From assembly GCA_049999725.1 (NCBI GenBank), contig JBNGIS010035053.1:1-25135 (forward strand): a stretch of DNA of 25,135 nt, read 5' to 3'. Under the pieces are notes generated by a model that did not search any database, was not told where the DNA came from, and saw nothing but the letters and a program-made list of their open reading frames with translations. The position numbers and the translations under genes were made by a program. Positions 1 to 11,030 of the stretch are shown one piece after another. Each line of letters opens with the position of its first letter. Position 1 is the first letter of the stretch. Source of the DNA: Haplomitrium mnioides. Taxonomy: Eukaryota; Marchantiophyta; Haplomitriopsida; Calobryales.

Positions 1-327
1 GCTAGGCAGTTGTTGTTCAGAGTATCGACACCCATTCGTCAAAGGGTTCTTGTTCAATGTCCATGCTTGCATAGGCTGTAGGGTTCTTCTTTAGATGCTT
101 GGCGTGTTTTTGCTGTTGGATTGTAGTTGAAAGTCCATGCGTGCATGGCTTCGTTGTTCTTGTTGAGAGTGAAAGCAAGCAGAGTATTTAGGATTCTTGT
201 TCGGAGTCTATGCGTGCATAGGCTTTATGGTTGTGGTTTGGAGTCTATGCTTGCATAGACTTTGTTGGATACAATGCTCCAAGTCAGGTTTAAAGTCCTT
301 ATCCGATTAGACATTTAGGTTTTCCTG
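1..327. repeat. Palindromic-core minisatellite, array 1 (about 37-bp period)
   Basis: Decayed tandem repeat. Core words of the form GTCTATGCGTGCATAGG begin at 59, 133, 206 and 243, so the spacings are 74, 73 and 37, which are multiples of about 37. The spacer words GGGTTCTTGTTC and similar recur between cores. The copy at 243 (GTCTATGCTTGCATAGAC) departs from a perfect palindrome only in its centre. The array runs into the assembly gap on its right and may continue beyond the left edge of the window. No coding potential was seen. Confidence 0.7.
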
Positions 328-427
328 NNNNNNNNNNNNNNNNNNNNNNNNNNNNNNNNNNNNNNNNNNNNNNNNNNNNNNNNNNNNNNNNNNNNNNNNN
401 NNNNNNNNNNNNNNNNNNNNNNNNNNN
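328..427. other. Assembly gap (100 Ns)
   Basis: Exactly 100 undetermined bases, a usual placeholder length, so the true distance is unknown. The gap lies between a minisatellite array and a poly-A/T tract next to an element end. Repetitive or homopolymeric sequence probably broke the assembly here. Confidence 0.99.
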
Positions 428-511
428 TGAATGCCAAATCTTCAAAAAAAAAAATTCGACTGTCAAGTGAAACAGGAACCCAGTAGCGGTTCCTGGTTCA
501 AAGTAGCGGCT
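428..511 (-). repeat. Element end (i), terminal motif facing left
   Basis: Read on the minus strand from 511, the sequence begins AGCCGCTACTTTGAACCAGG. It continues through a second GCTACT word and reaches a T-tract (the A-run at 443-454 on the plus strand). The same organisation occurs at 2625-2682, 10397-10450, 14642-14698 and 21957-22010. This copy contains an inner hairpin (GAACCCAG paired with CTGGTTC). Its outer edge at 511/512 is exactly where homology to the 21.3-kb region begins, so it looks like the end of an inserted element whose body lies to the left. Confidence 0.55.
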
Positions 512-1132
512 GTTATTTCCAGCTTCACTATCTACAAACTCTTGTAATAGCTCTCAAAATCTTGGTGTAACCTCTCAAGTTGATGTTCACCAACTAGAGG
601 AAGAGGCTTCACTTGAATGCATCTTTTGTCCACGTTGAGCAATCTATGATGGAGCATCTAGATGGTGAGAAGAAACCGTTTCACATCAAACAAGATACAA
701 GTACAAATTTGGCAACATATACGACATGAGAGCCAAAATGTTATTTGTGTTGTTGCATCTTTTCACCCAAAAGGCACACCATTTTGGATTGCAAAAGTTC
801 TCAAAGTTTTGTCATTTTAATAAGGAGGAACCTCTAAACCCAAAAAAGATATGTGTTCAATGGTTTGCTTGTGAGGCCGAGGATGCGAGTTTTGGACAAT
901 ATTTTTTATAGAAAATAGTTTCCACAAATGGAAAAAGCAAATCCAAATTACATTATGATATATTTAATGTAACACACATCACGATTCTTCTTTTGACTTT
1001 CTTCTCACACAAAAAAACTAATTCAGAAAAACTACTCTAGCTATCATAAAATCAAATCTACTTGAATATGAAAGGTAGAAAGCAATCAATCTTCAAGTAT
1101 TTGAAAGAGAATAAACCAACATAATCAACACT
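512..1132 (+). pseudogene. Transposase-like (DUF7869-type) gene, 3' fragment, copy A
   Basis: Broken 3' part of the gene also present at 21330-21950. The two align with a constant offset of 20818 bases throughout. Clear peptide landmarks around 726-911 are FCHFNKEEP, the conserved CVQWFACEAEDA and FGQYF, which match FDKEELPNPKRVCVQWFACE in the other copy. Frame breaks and stops occur from about 906 onward, and the whole 5' part of the gene is missing because the left boundary at 512 abuts element end (i). I read the domain as a C-terminal module of a transposase-like protein, by comparison with the longer copy. It is not expected to be functional. Confidence 0.6.
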
Positions 1133-1569
1133 CATAGGGATTGTCAAAAGTCTTGTTGAATCTTCTAAAGTTGAATCCAAAGAAATAGAGACCAGTGGTT
1201 AAAGCTATTTATGATTTTTCTTTTGAAAGAAATGTTTCTCAATGGCATGGTTTATAACATGCTTTCAACTTATGTTTTATGCTAAGTTTGATGCATTTTA
1301 TTAAGTATATGAGTAATTTTATTCAAGAAACTTCTTGTTGTTGAGACAAATTTATATGTGTGTTTGAATTTTTTTAGTGTAAATTATAGATAATTAATTC
1401 TTATTATCTATTAATGTAACTAAAACAAAAATAGTAATCTTCATTTTGTTTGTCAAACATTTTGTAATAAAAACATTACTATTTTCCTGTCCCCTAGCCC
1501 ATTGGCTAGAAACATTTCAGTGTTTGGACTTTTGGATCCTTTGGCATTGAGATTTGAGATCACTAAAGC
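1133..1569. other. AT-rich spacer, no gene seen
   Basis: Unique-looking AT-rich DNA between copy A and the second minisatellite array. The homology to the 21-kb copy ends near 1132. No reading frame with recognisable content was found on either strand. Confidence 0.6.
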
Positions 1570-1960
1570 TTATGCCCACCTTGACTATTGGTTCTTTTGC
1601 TTGCATTGACTTTGATGCAAGACTTGAAACCTTGTGCACGCTTGGACTCTGATGTTGAACTTGGAACCCCTAGTGCTCAGACACTTTGATGCACAATTTG
1701 GAATCATAAGCGTGCCTAGACTTTGTTGAGGAATTCAGAATCTTAAGTGCATATAAACTATGATCTAATACTCAGAACCCTATGCATGTATAGACTTTGA
1801 TGCACAAGTTGAAGTTGTATGTGTGCATAGACTCTCATGTGGAACTCAAAACCCTATGCATGCATAGATTTTATTGTGGAACTTCCAACCTTAAATGCAC
1901 ATAGACTTTAATATGGAACCGTCTACGTGCATAAACTCTATTGTGGAAATCGTAACCCAC
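1570..1960. repeat. Palindromic-core minisatellite, array 2 (37-bp period)
   Basis: The word AGACTTTGATG and its variants begin at 1607, 1644, 1681, 1718, 1755, 1792, 1829, 1866 and 1903, an exact 37-bp spacing, with a shorter last unit at 1933. The core reads CCTATGCATGCATAGA at its best (about 1854-1869). Read on the minus strand, a unit is AAAGTCTATGCATGCATAGG plus a spacer, the same core arrangement as the array at 22.8-23.1 kb. Early units are the most diverged. Confidence 0.8.
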
Positions 1961-2624
1961 TGCTTACTTGGGTTGTTGTAGCCTCTTTTCTTTTAACTAC
2001 TAACTCCTTTGCACATATGAATTTTTAAATTTTAGGCGTTTTTGAATTGCTGAGCCCTTGTAAAATATGACTACTGAATTTTTTCGTGCACATGAACTTT
2101 GAAGCATAATTGAAAGCCCTCTTCTTGCATGGACTTCAAAATAGAGCTCTCAACTCCTGTAAGGTTTGGTTTATAAAGCTTTTGTGCAATGGAACTTTGA
2201 ATTGATTCCTCTAACTCTTGACCCGCTTTGGCTTTTCCCCAAGTTTTATGTTTATTTTTCAAATAATAAGTTTGTAGTGGCATCATGCCTATGTGCGCAT
2301 GAAGTTTAAACTACACATTTTATTTTTAAATGATTTAATTTTGACAATTATTTGAAATTGATGGCTTTGAAATGTTTTATATCCAAAATCCAAGTTTTTG
2401 TGAAAACAAAACACAATTTTTGAGCTTTTTATTGACTTTTAGATTTTCACAATTTTGACAAAAAACTAAAATTTTCATTCAATTTTGCATGCAAGTATTT
2501 CAATTCAATCTAAAAAGCCTGTTGAAATTGCAAAAAATAAATTAAAAAAACTCCTATAAATTTTTGTTAAGACAAATACCCTTGTTTTTCTTGTTTTTGA
2601 ACTTGAAAATTTTTATTTTTTTTT
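1961..2624. other. AT-rich subterminal stretch of a putative element
   Basis: Strongly AT-rich sequence with many A and T runs, lying between array 2 and element end (ii). Scattered degenerate core words (for example CTTGCATGGACTTC near 2124-2137) suggest the minisatellite once extended further. A 71-codon frame on the minus strand (2071-2286) runs through this decayed repeat and is not credible as a gene. Confidence 0.5.
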
Positions 2625-2682
2625 GGAAAAAAAAATATTCATGTTTTGAGTAGCATGTTCTTGGTTCATATTAGTGGCTATT
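2625..2682 (-). repeat. Element end (ii), terminal motif facing left
   Basis: On the minus strand from 2682 it begins AATAGCCACTAATATGAACC, continues AAGAACATGCTACTCAAAAC and ends in a T-tract. This matches the end at 21954-22010 almost base for base, including the final T-run. The AT-rich stretch and array 2 lie on its inner (left) side. Confidence 0.6.
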
Positions 2683-5061
2683 ATATGCACCCTAACTTGT
2701 TTACTTTATTAGATGAATGTATCGATAGAGGAGTCTTGGAACTGCTACTTGAGCTACCTCTTGTTGGTTAAGTTGTTATAGGTTTGGAATCAATTCTAAG
2801 GTCTAGAATGACCAGCTTTTTATGAGCTGAAATCTATAGAGATCAAGAATGTATATATTAGACTAGGAGTATATAGACTTTTATGGATCAAAATCAAGAG
2901 AGTTGTGATGCTTGAGTGTGAGAGATCTTTCTGCATGATTCTTTCATTATTTCAAGATAGCAGAGATGACTAGATGGTTATCTATGATTCATTTGGAGAT
3001 TAGGTAGTATTGTTTGAGATGATAGATCCTAATGTTGAGAAGAAGGTTGTTCATACATTATGGTCTCTAGTTTTAAAAGGTAGTGAAAGTGTACATAAAT
3101 ATTATTTTTGAGTCTTGAATCAATAAGAGTCATGTTTTGAGTCAAGAGATAAATAATAGATAATCGTAGCTAGAGACGTTGGACCAAAATATAGAAGAAA
3201 TGAAATCATGGTAAGAAATTATAGCAAAAACGTGAACAAAGTTTAGTATGACATCTTGAATTAAGAAGTAGAATTGTTTGAACAACATCTTGAATCAAGA
3301 GCATAGCATGAAAGCCAAGTATCAAGTAACAAAACACAAAATAGAGTTAGCAAAGTAAAGGTATATTGGTTAGTACTATAGCTAAAACCGTCTAGAAACA
3401 AACATATTCTTGAATTGAGAAATTAATGCTAGTATGATATATATCATGAGCAAAAAAAAAGAAAATGAATAAGGTACAACATATCAAAGTTATCACCATT
3501 GTGGAAGAAGATCAAAACAAACTAGATGACAAACTAGTATCGAGCTTTAAGTAGTATTGTCAAACATTTTGTCTTATACCACTTCATATAGTCAGGTAGC
3601 AACAAACAAGGGTGCAAGAATGTTGTGAGACCAAAGCGTCAGTCACCAATAAGGTCGTGAGGGGTTGTCAATTTTTGAGTCAAGAACAATATGCTTTTAA
3701 AAATACCACCACATTAGTACTTCCTACATATAACTCTAGTAAGTGAGATAAGCACATATACATGAAACACGAAGGTTAAGACGTGATGCACAACAACGCA
3801 GAACAATGCTAACATAGCGAAACACAAAAGCATTGTGTAAAAAATTGGTGAGCACTAGTAGATCTTGAATCAAGAAGATGCAAAGCGAAAACAAGAAGGA
3901 GAAATAATAAAAAATTCTACAATGTATTAAACGATATGAATGAAATAGTGTGTAAATTGCCTTAGAATAGAGAGAACAAAGTGATAGACTCCTTTATCAA
4001 GTAGCAACACTCACCACAACATTGTGACCTCTCTTTAAGAATGCAAGCTCCTAAATTGCTCTTGGTCACCTAAATAGTAGTCTAGTGTTAGTCTAAGAGG
4101 TTCGCAGTCCATACTTGCAACTTCTGACTAAAGGGCTATACATGCTCTCATAGGAAAGTAACAAGAGTTGTAGCACACAATAGTGCATGCTCAATTGAAG
4201 GTCATTTGTAAGGTCTTTCTTGACACTAGAATAGACCACTTAAATATGCAAGGCTTTGTCTACACAAAGTAAAATAACTCACAGTTAACCTTCCACGTGT
4301 TTGAATGCTCTCTTTATTCTCCACTTGAAGGACACCATTTTGGTATATCATCGGCTTTTTACTACAACAGCAACATTATTGTTTTGCAATTGTAGACATT
4401 CTTGGAATATTGTTGTTTCGTCACACCACAGCGCTATTTCACAACAAGTAGTCACATTTAATTATAGCTTATATCAAGTAGAAAGTAGCCTTCTTTCTTT
4501 TGGAAGAGTCAAAAACCCTAAAATAGTTCTTATTATGAGCACTGCTTTTTAAATATAGCTCTTACATTAGAGTTTTTGTAACAATATTCACAAAGTGCAA
4601 TATAATCAAGATTTTTACTGTTTCTTATCTTTATAGATGTATACCATAAGTGTCATAAAAATGCTCACTTTAATCACTAATTGATTTAGAGATTTAAAAT
4701 CCCTTTTAATATCAAGAAAGGTAAAAAATATAGAAAGCTTCAAAATTGGTGAATCAAGTTTCTAAAGCATTCCAGAATTAATTCCCTTTCATTTACCACT
4801 CTCATCCTTATTATCAATACATTATTATTTCATAGTAAGCTACTGTTTTACTATCAACAAACTATTGTGTAATACAAAACTACTCTCTCCTGTTTACTAG
4901 GAAGAAATTATTATGTCATGTGTCAAACTACTCTGACCATTAATAATATGACACAACAGGTTGTCATTTTGTCAGGTAGAAGTGGGACTGTCCTTCAATA
5001 TTCAAGATCAATCAGGTAAGAGTTGATTGAAAACTCTATTTCACTACTGCACACAAAGCAG
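2683..5061. other. AT-rich intergenic DNA, no gene recognised
   Basis: About 2.4 kb without a supportable gene. Short frames occur (for example 4301-4552 on the plus strand) but show no family features. A motif close to CTTGAATCAAGA recurs near 3111, 3250, 3286, 3411 and 3862, probably a worn-out dispersed or tandem repeat. The right end should hold the 3' untranslated region of the minus-strand PPR gene. AATAAT-type words occur on that strand near 4815-4835. Confidence 0.55.
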
Positions 5062-8000
5062 CTACCAGTAATCTCTGCAAGAACAAAGCCCATCCTGAAA
5101 GTGATGAAACCTGTTTGCGTCTCTCACAATAATTTCCCGCCCTACTATCTTTGCCATGAACTTGGTGGCACTGTGACAATCAACACACATCCTCAAATTT
5201 TTATAAATTCTCAGAGGAGTACCAGGTGCTGTGCTAAGCAACCCAAAGCCAATGGCAAGTTTCTCACTGTGGTGACACAAACGATATACCTTCTCTTCGT
5301 CATCTACATCATGTAGCACAAACCGGGTATCTGGGACATACCCTGCCTCCTTCATCTGCTCTGATAATCTCTGCAGTTCTGCATGTATTTCACTTATTTG
5401 AGGATGAACCTGGTCATCAACAACAAATGAATGAACATGAGTGTCCACCTCAATCCAAGTACGCCCAGGCAGTTTCTTCACACCCCTTTCTTTCCTCAGT
5501 TCTTTAACCCTATTACAGCTATCCCACTGACCAGCAGCTGCGTAGATGTTTGATAGCAGCACATACCCTGCAGCACTGTCAGGGTTCATATCAAGAATTT
5601 GTTGTGCTATACGCTTTCCCATCTCAACCTTTCCATGATTTCTACAGGCACCCAACAAGGCCATCAATGCAATACTATCCTTGCTAATTTTAGGTTCACT
5701 TCTAAGAAAATTCTCAGCATCATCCAGACGACCTGCCCGACCCAGAAGATCAACCATGCAAACGTAATGCTGTACTGTTGGCAAAACACCATAAACTGAG
5801 CCCATGGATTCAAACAATCGAATTCCTTCCTCTACAAAGCCTGCATGACTACAAGCTGAAAGAAGGCACGTAAAGGTCAACTCATCCATTTGTACACCAC
5901 CACTTTCATATTCTTGGAAAAGCTGTAGAGCTTGCTTCCCAAGACCATGCATTGCAAATCCACCCAGCATAGTACTCCATGAGACCATATCACGAGCAGG
6001 CATTTTCCGGAATATGCTTTCTGCATCAGCTATGCTCCCACATTTGGCATACATGTTCACTAGGCTATTCCCCACAAGCAGATCAGACTCACAACCACTT
6101 TCGATGACTTGTGTATGTACACGCCTCCCTTCTTCTAGTGCCATTATACTCCCACATGCTTTCAACACTAATCCAAAGGTGACACAGTTTGGCTTCACCT
6201 CTCCTGCTTGCATTTGTCGGAATAGATCCACTGCCTTTTGACCTAACTCACAATTCACATATCCAGCCAGCATGGCACCCCAAGAGACTACATCACGAGT
6301 AGGCATTCTCTGGAATATGTTTTCTGCATCAGCTATGCTCCCACATTTGGCATACATATCCACAAGGGTAGATGCCACAAACACATCTAACTCACATCCA
6401 CTTTCAATGACTTGCATATGGATACGCCTCCCTTCTTCAAGTGCCAGCAAACTTGCACACGCCTTAAACACTGAGACAAAGGAGACAGAATCTGGCTTGA
6501 CCTCTTCTGCTTGCATTTGTTGGAATAGATTCACTGCCTTTTCACTTAAATCACAATTCACATATCCAGCCAGCATGGCATCCCAAGTGACTACATTACG
6601 AGTAGGCATTCTCTGGAATATGCTTTCTGCATCAGCTATGGCTCCACATTTGGCATACATATGCACAAGGGTAGATGCCACAAACAAATCTAACTCACAT
6701 CCACTTTCAATAACTTGCATATGGATACGCCTCCCTTCTTCCAGTGCCATCATACTTGAACAAGCTTTCAACACTAATAAAAAGGAGACAGAATCTGGCT
6801 TGACCTCTTCTGCTTGCATTTGTCGGAATAGATCCACTGCCTTTTGACCTAGATCACAATTCACATATCCAGCAAGCATGGCACCCCAAGAGACTACATT
6901 ACGAGTAGGCATTCTCTGGAATATGCTTTCTGCATCAGCTATGGCCCCACATTTGGCATACATATCCACAAGGGTTGATGCCACAAACACATCTAGCTCA
7001 CATCCACTTTCAATGACTTGCATATGGATACGCCTCCCTTCTTCGAGTGCCATTATACTGGCACATGCTTTCAACACTGATACAAAGGAGACAGAATCTG
7101 GCTTGCCCTTTTCTGCTTGCATTTGTCGGAATAGATCCACTGCCTTTTGACCTAAATCACAATTCACATATCCAGCCAGCATGGCATCCCAAGAGACTAC
7201 ACTACGAGTAGGCATTCTCTGGAATACGCTTTCTGCATCAGCTATGGCTCCACATTTGGCATACATATGCACAAGGGTAGACGCCACAAACATGTCTAAC
7301 TCACATCCACTTTCAATGACTTGCATATGGATACGCCTCCCTTCTTCCAGTGCCATCATATTTGCACACGCTTTCAACAAGAATACAAATGAGACAGAAT
7401 TCGGCTTGACCTCTTCTGCTTGCATTTGTCGGAATAGATCTACTGCCTTTTGACCTAATTCACAATTCACATATCCAGCCAGCATGGCACTCCAAGAGAC
7501 TACATCACGAGTAGGCATTCTCTGGAATATGCTTTCTGCATCAGCTATGGCCCCACATTTGGCATACATGTTAACAAGGCTATTCCCCACAAGCACATCA
7601 GACTCATAACCACTTTCAATGACTTGTGCATGAACACGCCTTCCTTCTTCCAGAGCCATTATACTTGCACACGCTTTCAGCACTAATACAAAGGTGACAC
7701 AGTTTGGCGTCACCTCTTCTGCTTGCATTTGTCGGAATAGATCCACTCCCTTTTGACCTAATTCACAATTCACATAACCAGCAAGCATGGCACTCCAAGA
7801 GACTACATCACGTGTAGGCATTCTCTGGAATACACTTTCTGCATCCCCTATGCTGCCACATTTGGCATACATGTTCACGAGGCTATTCCCGACAAATAGA
7901 TCAGACTCAAAACCACTTTGAATTATCTGTGAATGGATTTTTTTACCTTGGCCAAGCGTTTTTAAACTGGCACATGCCTTCAGTACCGTGACAAAAATAA

Positions 8001-8746
8001 ATTTGTCAGGCTTCACGTCTTGTGCTTCCATTTGCTGATACAGTTTCATGGCATCCTGCTCTTGACAAGATTTCACACATCTTGAAAGCATAGCATTCCA
8101 AGTGAAAAGGCTTCTAGAAACAGAGCCGGGTACCATTAATGTCAGCTCTGTTTGAACCCATGAGGGATTTGCTTTCCTGTCCAACCAAAGTCCAATCCGG
8201 GTCTTTTTATGTTTGAAATCTGGATAATTGGTGTTTACCTGCAGACCAGAGATCCGAACAACTTGATCAGGGATTAGCAATGCTAGACGAATTCAAATCA
8301 TGAAGCTGAAAAACCAAAAGGCAAAAAAAAATTGTTTCATGATTTAAGAGTTACCACCTTATCCATTCTGTGATCCCACCATTGTGAAGGATCTGAAAAG
8401 AACTCCCGCCACAGCTCGTCCAGACTATTATGGCCTGCAACAACCCGAAAGACATTGTATAAATTCACCTGTCATCTGTTTTCCAAGAAAGGTCATAGGA
8501 TTGGAGAAATCTGCAGGGTTTTATGCAAAGATTTGCATCCTTCAGAAGAGTGATAAAATTTTCTAGCTCGCCTTGAGGCTTAGTATTGGGTGCAGCAGAA
8601 AGCGAGTGCAGTTGCGGACGACGCTTCTTCGTTGGTGAAGGAGACAACAATCGAAAGGCATTGTCGTGAGACTGCTGACTATGTTGATGATCGGGGTTGA
8701 GGGAGGTGATGGGTGGCGAAGGAAAGGCAAAGGATGGGCATGCCAT
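5062..8746 (-). CDS. PPR-DYW RNA-editing factor with an upstream PDF (OSB-like) motif
   Basis: Predicted organellar site-specific C-to-U RNA-editing protein. The main exon is 8238-5062, ending in TAG. Numbered from the TTG codon at 8280, P1-L1-S1 triplets fill residues 58-764. Within them, six 101-residue repeats occupy 154-759. P2-L2-S2 (765-868), E1 (869-903) and E2 (904-938) follow, then a DYW domain (939-1072). The DYW zinc and catalytic residues are present: HSE at 1004-1006, CVDCH at 1032-1036, CSC at 1066-1068 and the final DYW. The TTG at 8280 is not a credible start and lies inside an intron. Splicing 8358 to 8238 joins DPSQWWDHRMDK to VNTNYPDFKHKKT in frame, rebuilding a PDF motif. 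A likely first exon starts at ATG 8746, with a Ser/Pro-rich basic leader. It reads in frame to about 8469, but its join to the exon at 8434-8358 is uncertain. The editing role is inferred from family knowledge. Confidence 0.9.
6004..7821 (-). repeat. Six 303-bp tandem units encoding identical-length PLS triplets
   Basis: Six head-to-tail units, each exactly 303 bp or 101 residues, run from the Met codon at 7821 to 6004. Each starts MPTR and contains AMLAGYVNC, LFRQMQAE, ALEEGRR, QVIESG and MYAKCG at fixed offsets. One unit equals one P (35), L (35) and S (31) motif. The middle units (2-5) are most alike. Differences cluster at unit positions 5, 10, 40 and 80, which are the RNA-contact positions (5th and last residues of the P and S motifs). 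Long shadow frames on the plus strand are a by-product of this periodicity. Confidence 0.95.
8239..8357 (-). other. Putative intron of the PPR gene (about 119 nt)
   Basis: Minus-strand donor AAG|GTGGTAACT at 8357 and acceptor TCTGCAG|GTAAAC at 8239. The donor could also be three bases further in, at 8354; both keep frame. The intervening sequence has in-frame stops (TGA after AAATCA), a long T-tract and CTAAT/CTGAT branch-like words. The flanking exons join into a recognisable PDF motif, which is the main argument for splicing. Confidence 0.7.
8358..8434 (-). other. Small exon encoding the WWD half of the PDF motif
   Basis: On the minus strand this reads HNSLDELWREFFSDPSQWWD, then HRMDK, preceded by an acceptor-like TTGTTGCAG at 8435. 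The Trp-rich stretch is what precedes Pro-Asp-Phe in OSB-type PDF motifs. Linking it to the leader exon is a problem. With the donor ACAG|GTGAAT at 8468, only an acceptor at 8425 (AATAG) keeps frame, and that intron would be 44 nt, very short for a plant. A frameshift or sequence error near 8470 is the alternative. Confidence 0.6.
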
Positions 8747-10396
8747 GTTCTGTTCTGTTTTGCTCTGCTCACTGTTCTTCTCTGTGTTGAGAATGTCGTT
8801 AGCAACAGAAGTACCCGGCTGACAATTATGATCGTTCTTAATGAAAGTTGGATAAAAATTTCCAGAAATTTTTTATTGTGAAATGTAAATTGATAGAGTA
8901 GATTGTTATGGCTTTTTGGAGCTGTTGGTCAAACATTCAACTTAGCATACCTTGACCTTTTATCATGCTTTTGTGTACATCGAACACCTATTGTGTTTCA
9001 AATATATTTCACTTGGGGTTATAGGTGAAAGACAAAGACAACACATGGGAGAGAGCATGACAATGATATGTTGTAGAGACATGTTTCAACTGAGAATGTT
9101 GAGTTTCAAGAGATTTGATATTTTTTCCCTTTCTCTTCTTATGATAATCCGATGATGATTTTGAGTCATTTGGTTTGTCATTGGGAAATCAGACATAGCT
9201 CTAGTGGTTTTTATTAAGTACATGTCTTTTAATATATAAAATAAGATTTCATTGAACTTTTTAACGCACTGAAAACAAAAATCAACCAACTTTGTTTTTC
9301 CAACTACAACTAAAGTTCTTGGCAAACAACATCCGTAGGGCAATTGGTACACTCCATCTAAGATAATACTTTGATATATAAGTAGCAAATCATGAATCTA
9401 TTCTCAATCTCCAAAAGCACTACCAATGTAATGATTTTCTTTTCGAGTTGTCTCTTCCATATACTTCATCTACTGTCTTATTGTAAACAACCTCCATCTA
9501 ATAATATATTGGATCCTTATTCTTATACGGACATTGAATCACAAGAATAGATATTTAATCAATGACTCCTTGATCTTTTCTTTGCTAAAAGCGATGATGC
9601 TTGTAAAAATTTTGTTGTTCAATAATGTGTGACTGTCGTACATCCCAAAGATTGAAACTCATTTTCTTGTCTTCGATTCTTAGATCCTTACTAGTTGAGG
9701 ATACAATATAAGATTGACAAGTCGTTGGATAGAGTTTAAAGTTGGTTCGTCATCGTAAGATCATTGTTAATATGTAGATAAATAATTAGAGCTTTTCAAA
9801 TACATGGGTGCTCGTTAAACCACAAAGTAAGTCAAAGAGGTAATTGCTTTATGTTGCAACAAGAGTGAATATTATCACAAACATTGAGTACAAATTTTCT
9901 TGCTTGAACACTTTCTTCGATGGTTTTCTCTTGTGAGCGATTGGCTTTTCACACTTAGCTTATTATAAGATCTTCAAGAGTAATTACTCAATCTCTCTTA
10001 AGTTTAAGTTTTAAGATTGGCATGAATAATTATTTTAGTAATAGCAATTGATCTGATTTGATCGTGGAGTTGATCAACTAACAATTCTTAGAATGAATAG
10101 TCATTCACTCCAAAACATTAGGACTTCTTATAGAAGTCATTTTCTCCAAATTGATCTCAAAAGAGTGTTGCGTACTTCACAGCTTTAGCTAGAGATTTTC
10201 AAGCTCTGTTGATTTAATAGGCTTAAAGAGAAAAACTTGATACTACCAATGAAAACATCATGGAGGAAGTAGAAAGATAGAAATGAATATGCTTGATGAG
10301 TTTATCTACAAACACTACAATTGTAGGAAACCTACAATATATAGTCAGAAGTGAAAGAACAAGATCTTAACTTACATATTACCCAATAAGCAAAAT
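8747..10396. other. 5' flank of the PPR gene and gene-poor AT-rich DNA
   Basis: The first few hundred bases should include the promoter and 5' untranslated region of the minus-strand PPR gene. I see no clear TATA box in the expected place. The rest, to 10396, is AT-rich. Minus-strand frames (for example 9086-9388) show no recognisable domain and no start context. It may be old retroelement sequence, but I could not place it in a family. Confidence 0.5.
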
Positions 10397-10450
10397 AATG
10401 TCATTATAAACCAAGAATGCATTACTCAAAACATTAGCTTTTTTTTTCTC
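10397..10450 (+). repeat. Element end (v), diverged terminal motif facing right
   Basis: From 10394 the sequence AATAATGTCATTATAAACCA, then AGAATGCATTACTCAAAACA and TTAGC, reaches a T9 tract. This aligns along its length with the ends at 2682 and 21954 (conserved: AACCAAGAA, TACTCA, the T-run). It is the most diverged of the five copies. To its right come AT-rich DNA and then a core-containing array, the same order as at the other ends. Confidence 0.45.
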
Positions 10451-10829
10451 TAATGATGAATTTAGCTTCAAAATATGAGAAAAACGTGGGTATTTTTCTA
10501 AAACAAAATCCAAAAGTTTTTTCACTCTTTGTTATATTTTTGAGAAGCTCATTTGTTGGTAATAAAATATATATGTAAATTGTAATGAATTTCTTCAATT
10601 TTGGTGAAAATATTGAAAATATCAAAGTCAAATAAAAGACCAAAAATTGTGTTTTCTTACTATGAACTTGTAGCATGGTTAGAGAATATTCTAATGCTGC
10701 AAAATTCCAATAGTTTTTTGAATTAGTAAAATTTCAAATTGTAATAGTAGTTTAGACTTCATGTGTGGATATGTATATAACTACTATAAATCAATAACCT
10801 ACAAAGTAAATTAAAACATTTCTGCTAGA
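10451..10829. other. AT-rich subterminal stretch
   Basis: AT-rich DNA with many homopolymer runs between element end (v) and array 3. A minus-strand frame at 10434-10676 is low-complexity (Lys, Phe and Ile-rich) and not credible as a gene. Confidence 0.5.
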
Positions 10830-11030
10830 GCCAACGTGTATATATGCTTAGGGGTTCTGGTTCCATGTCTCTACATACAAGGGCTTCAAGAGTCTATGCA
10901 TGCATAGGCTTCCAAACACTATGCTTGAGCTACTACACACAAAGGTTCAAGGAGTCATTGCGTGTATAGGCTTTCTGGTTTCAACATGACTCTCTTTGTG
11001 TGTATGCTTTGTAGATTCACTACTCATCTA
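10830..11030. repeat. Palindromic-core minisatellite, array 3 (62-bp spacing)
   Basis: Diverged copies of the core: AGTCTATGCATGCATAGG at 10891 and AGTCATTGCGTGTATAGG at 10953, 62 bp apart. The intervening CTACATACAAGGGCTTCAAG (10871) and CTACACACAAAGGTTCAAGG (10933) are also 62 bp apart. A weaker core lies at about 10839-10852. The 62-bp period may be a doubled, roughly 31-bp unit. Confidence 0.6.

Noticed and set aside
428-2682. The two left-facing ends as two ends of one element
   Set aside because: Both have the same orientation, and the DNA between them includes the transposase-like 3' fragment whose boundary is set by the first end, so they belong to different insertions.
6014-7453. 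Several long plus-strand reading frames with similar proteins, 303 bp apart
   Set aside because: They are antisense shadows of the repeated PPR units on the minus strand; their similarity comes only from the 303-bp repeat.
8278-8280. TTG at 8280 as start of a 1072-residue protein
   Set aside because: Plant nuclear genes rarely start at TTG, the codon lies between splice-like sites, and the segment 8239-8280 interrupts the PDF motif.
9086-9388. 100-codon minus-strand frame as a gene
   Set aside because: No domain was recognised, the surroundings are AT-rich and stop-filled, and there is no promoter or splice support.
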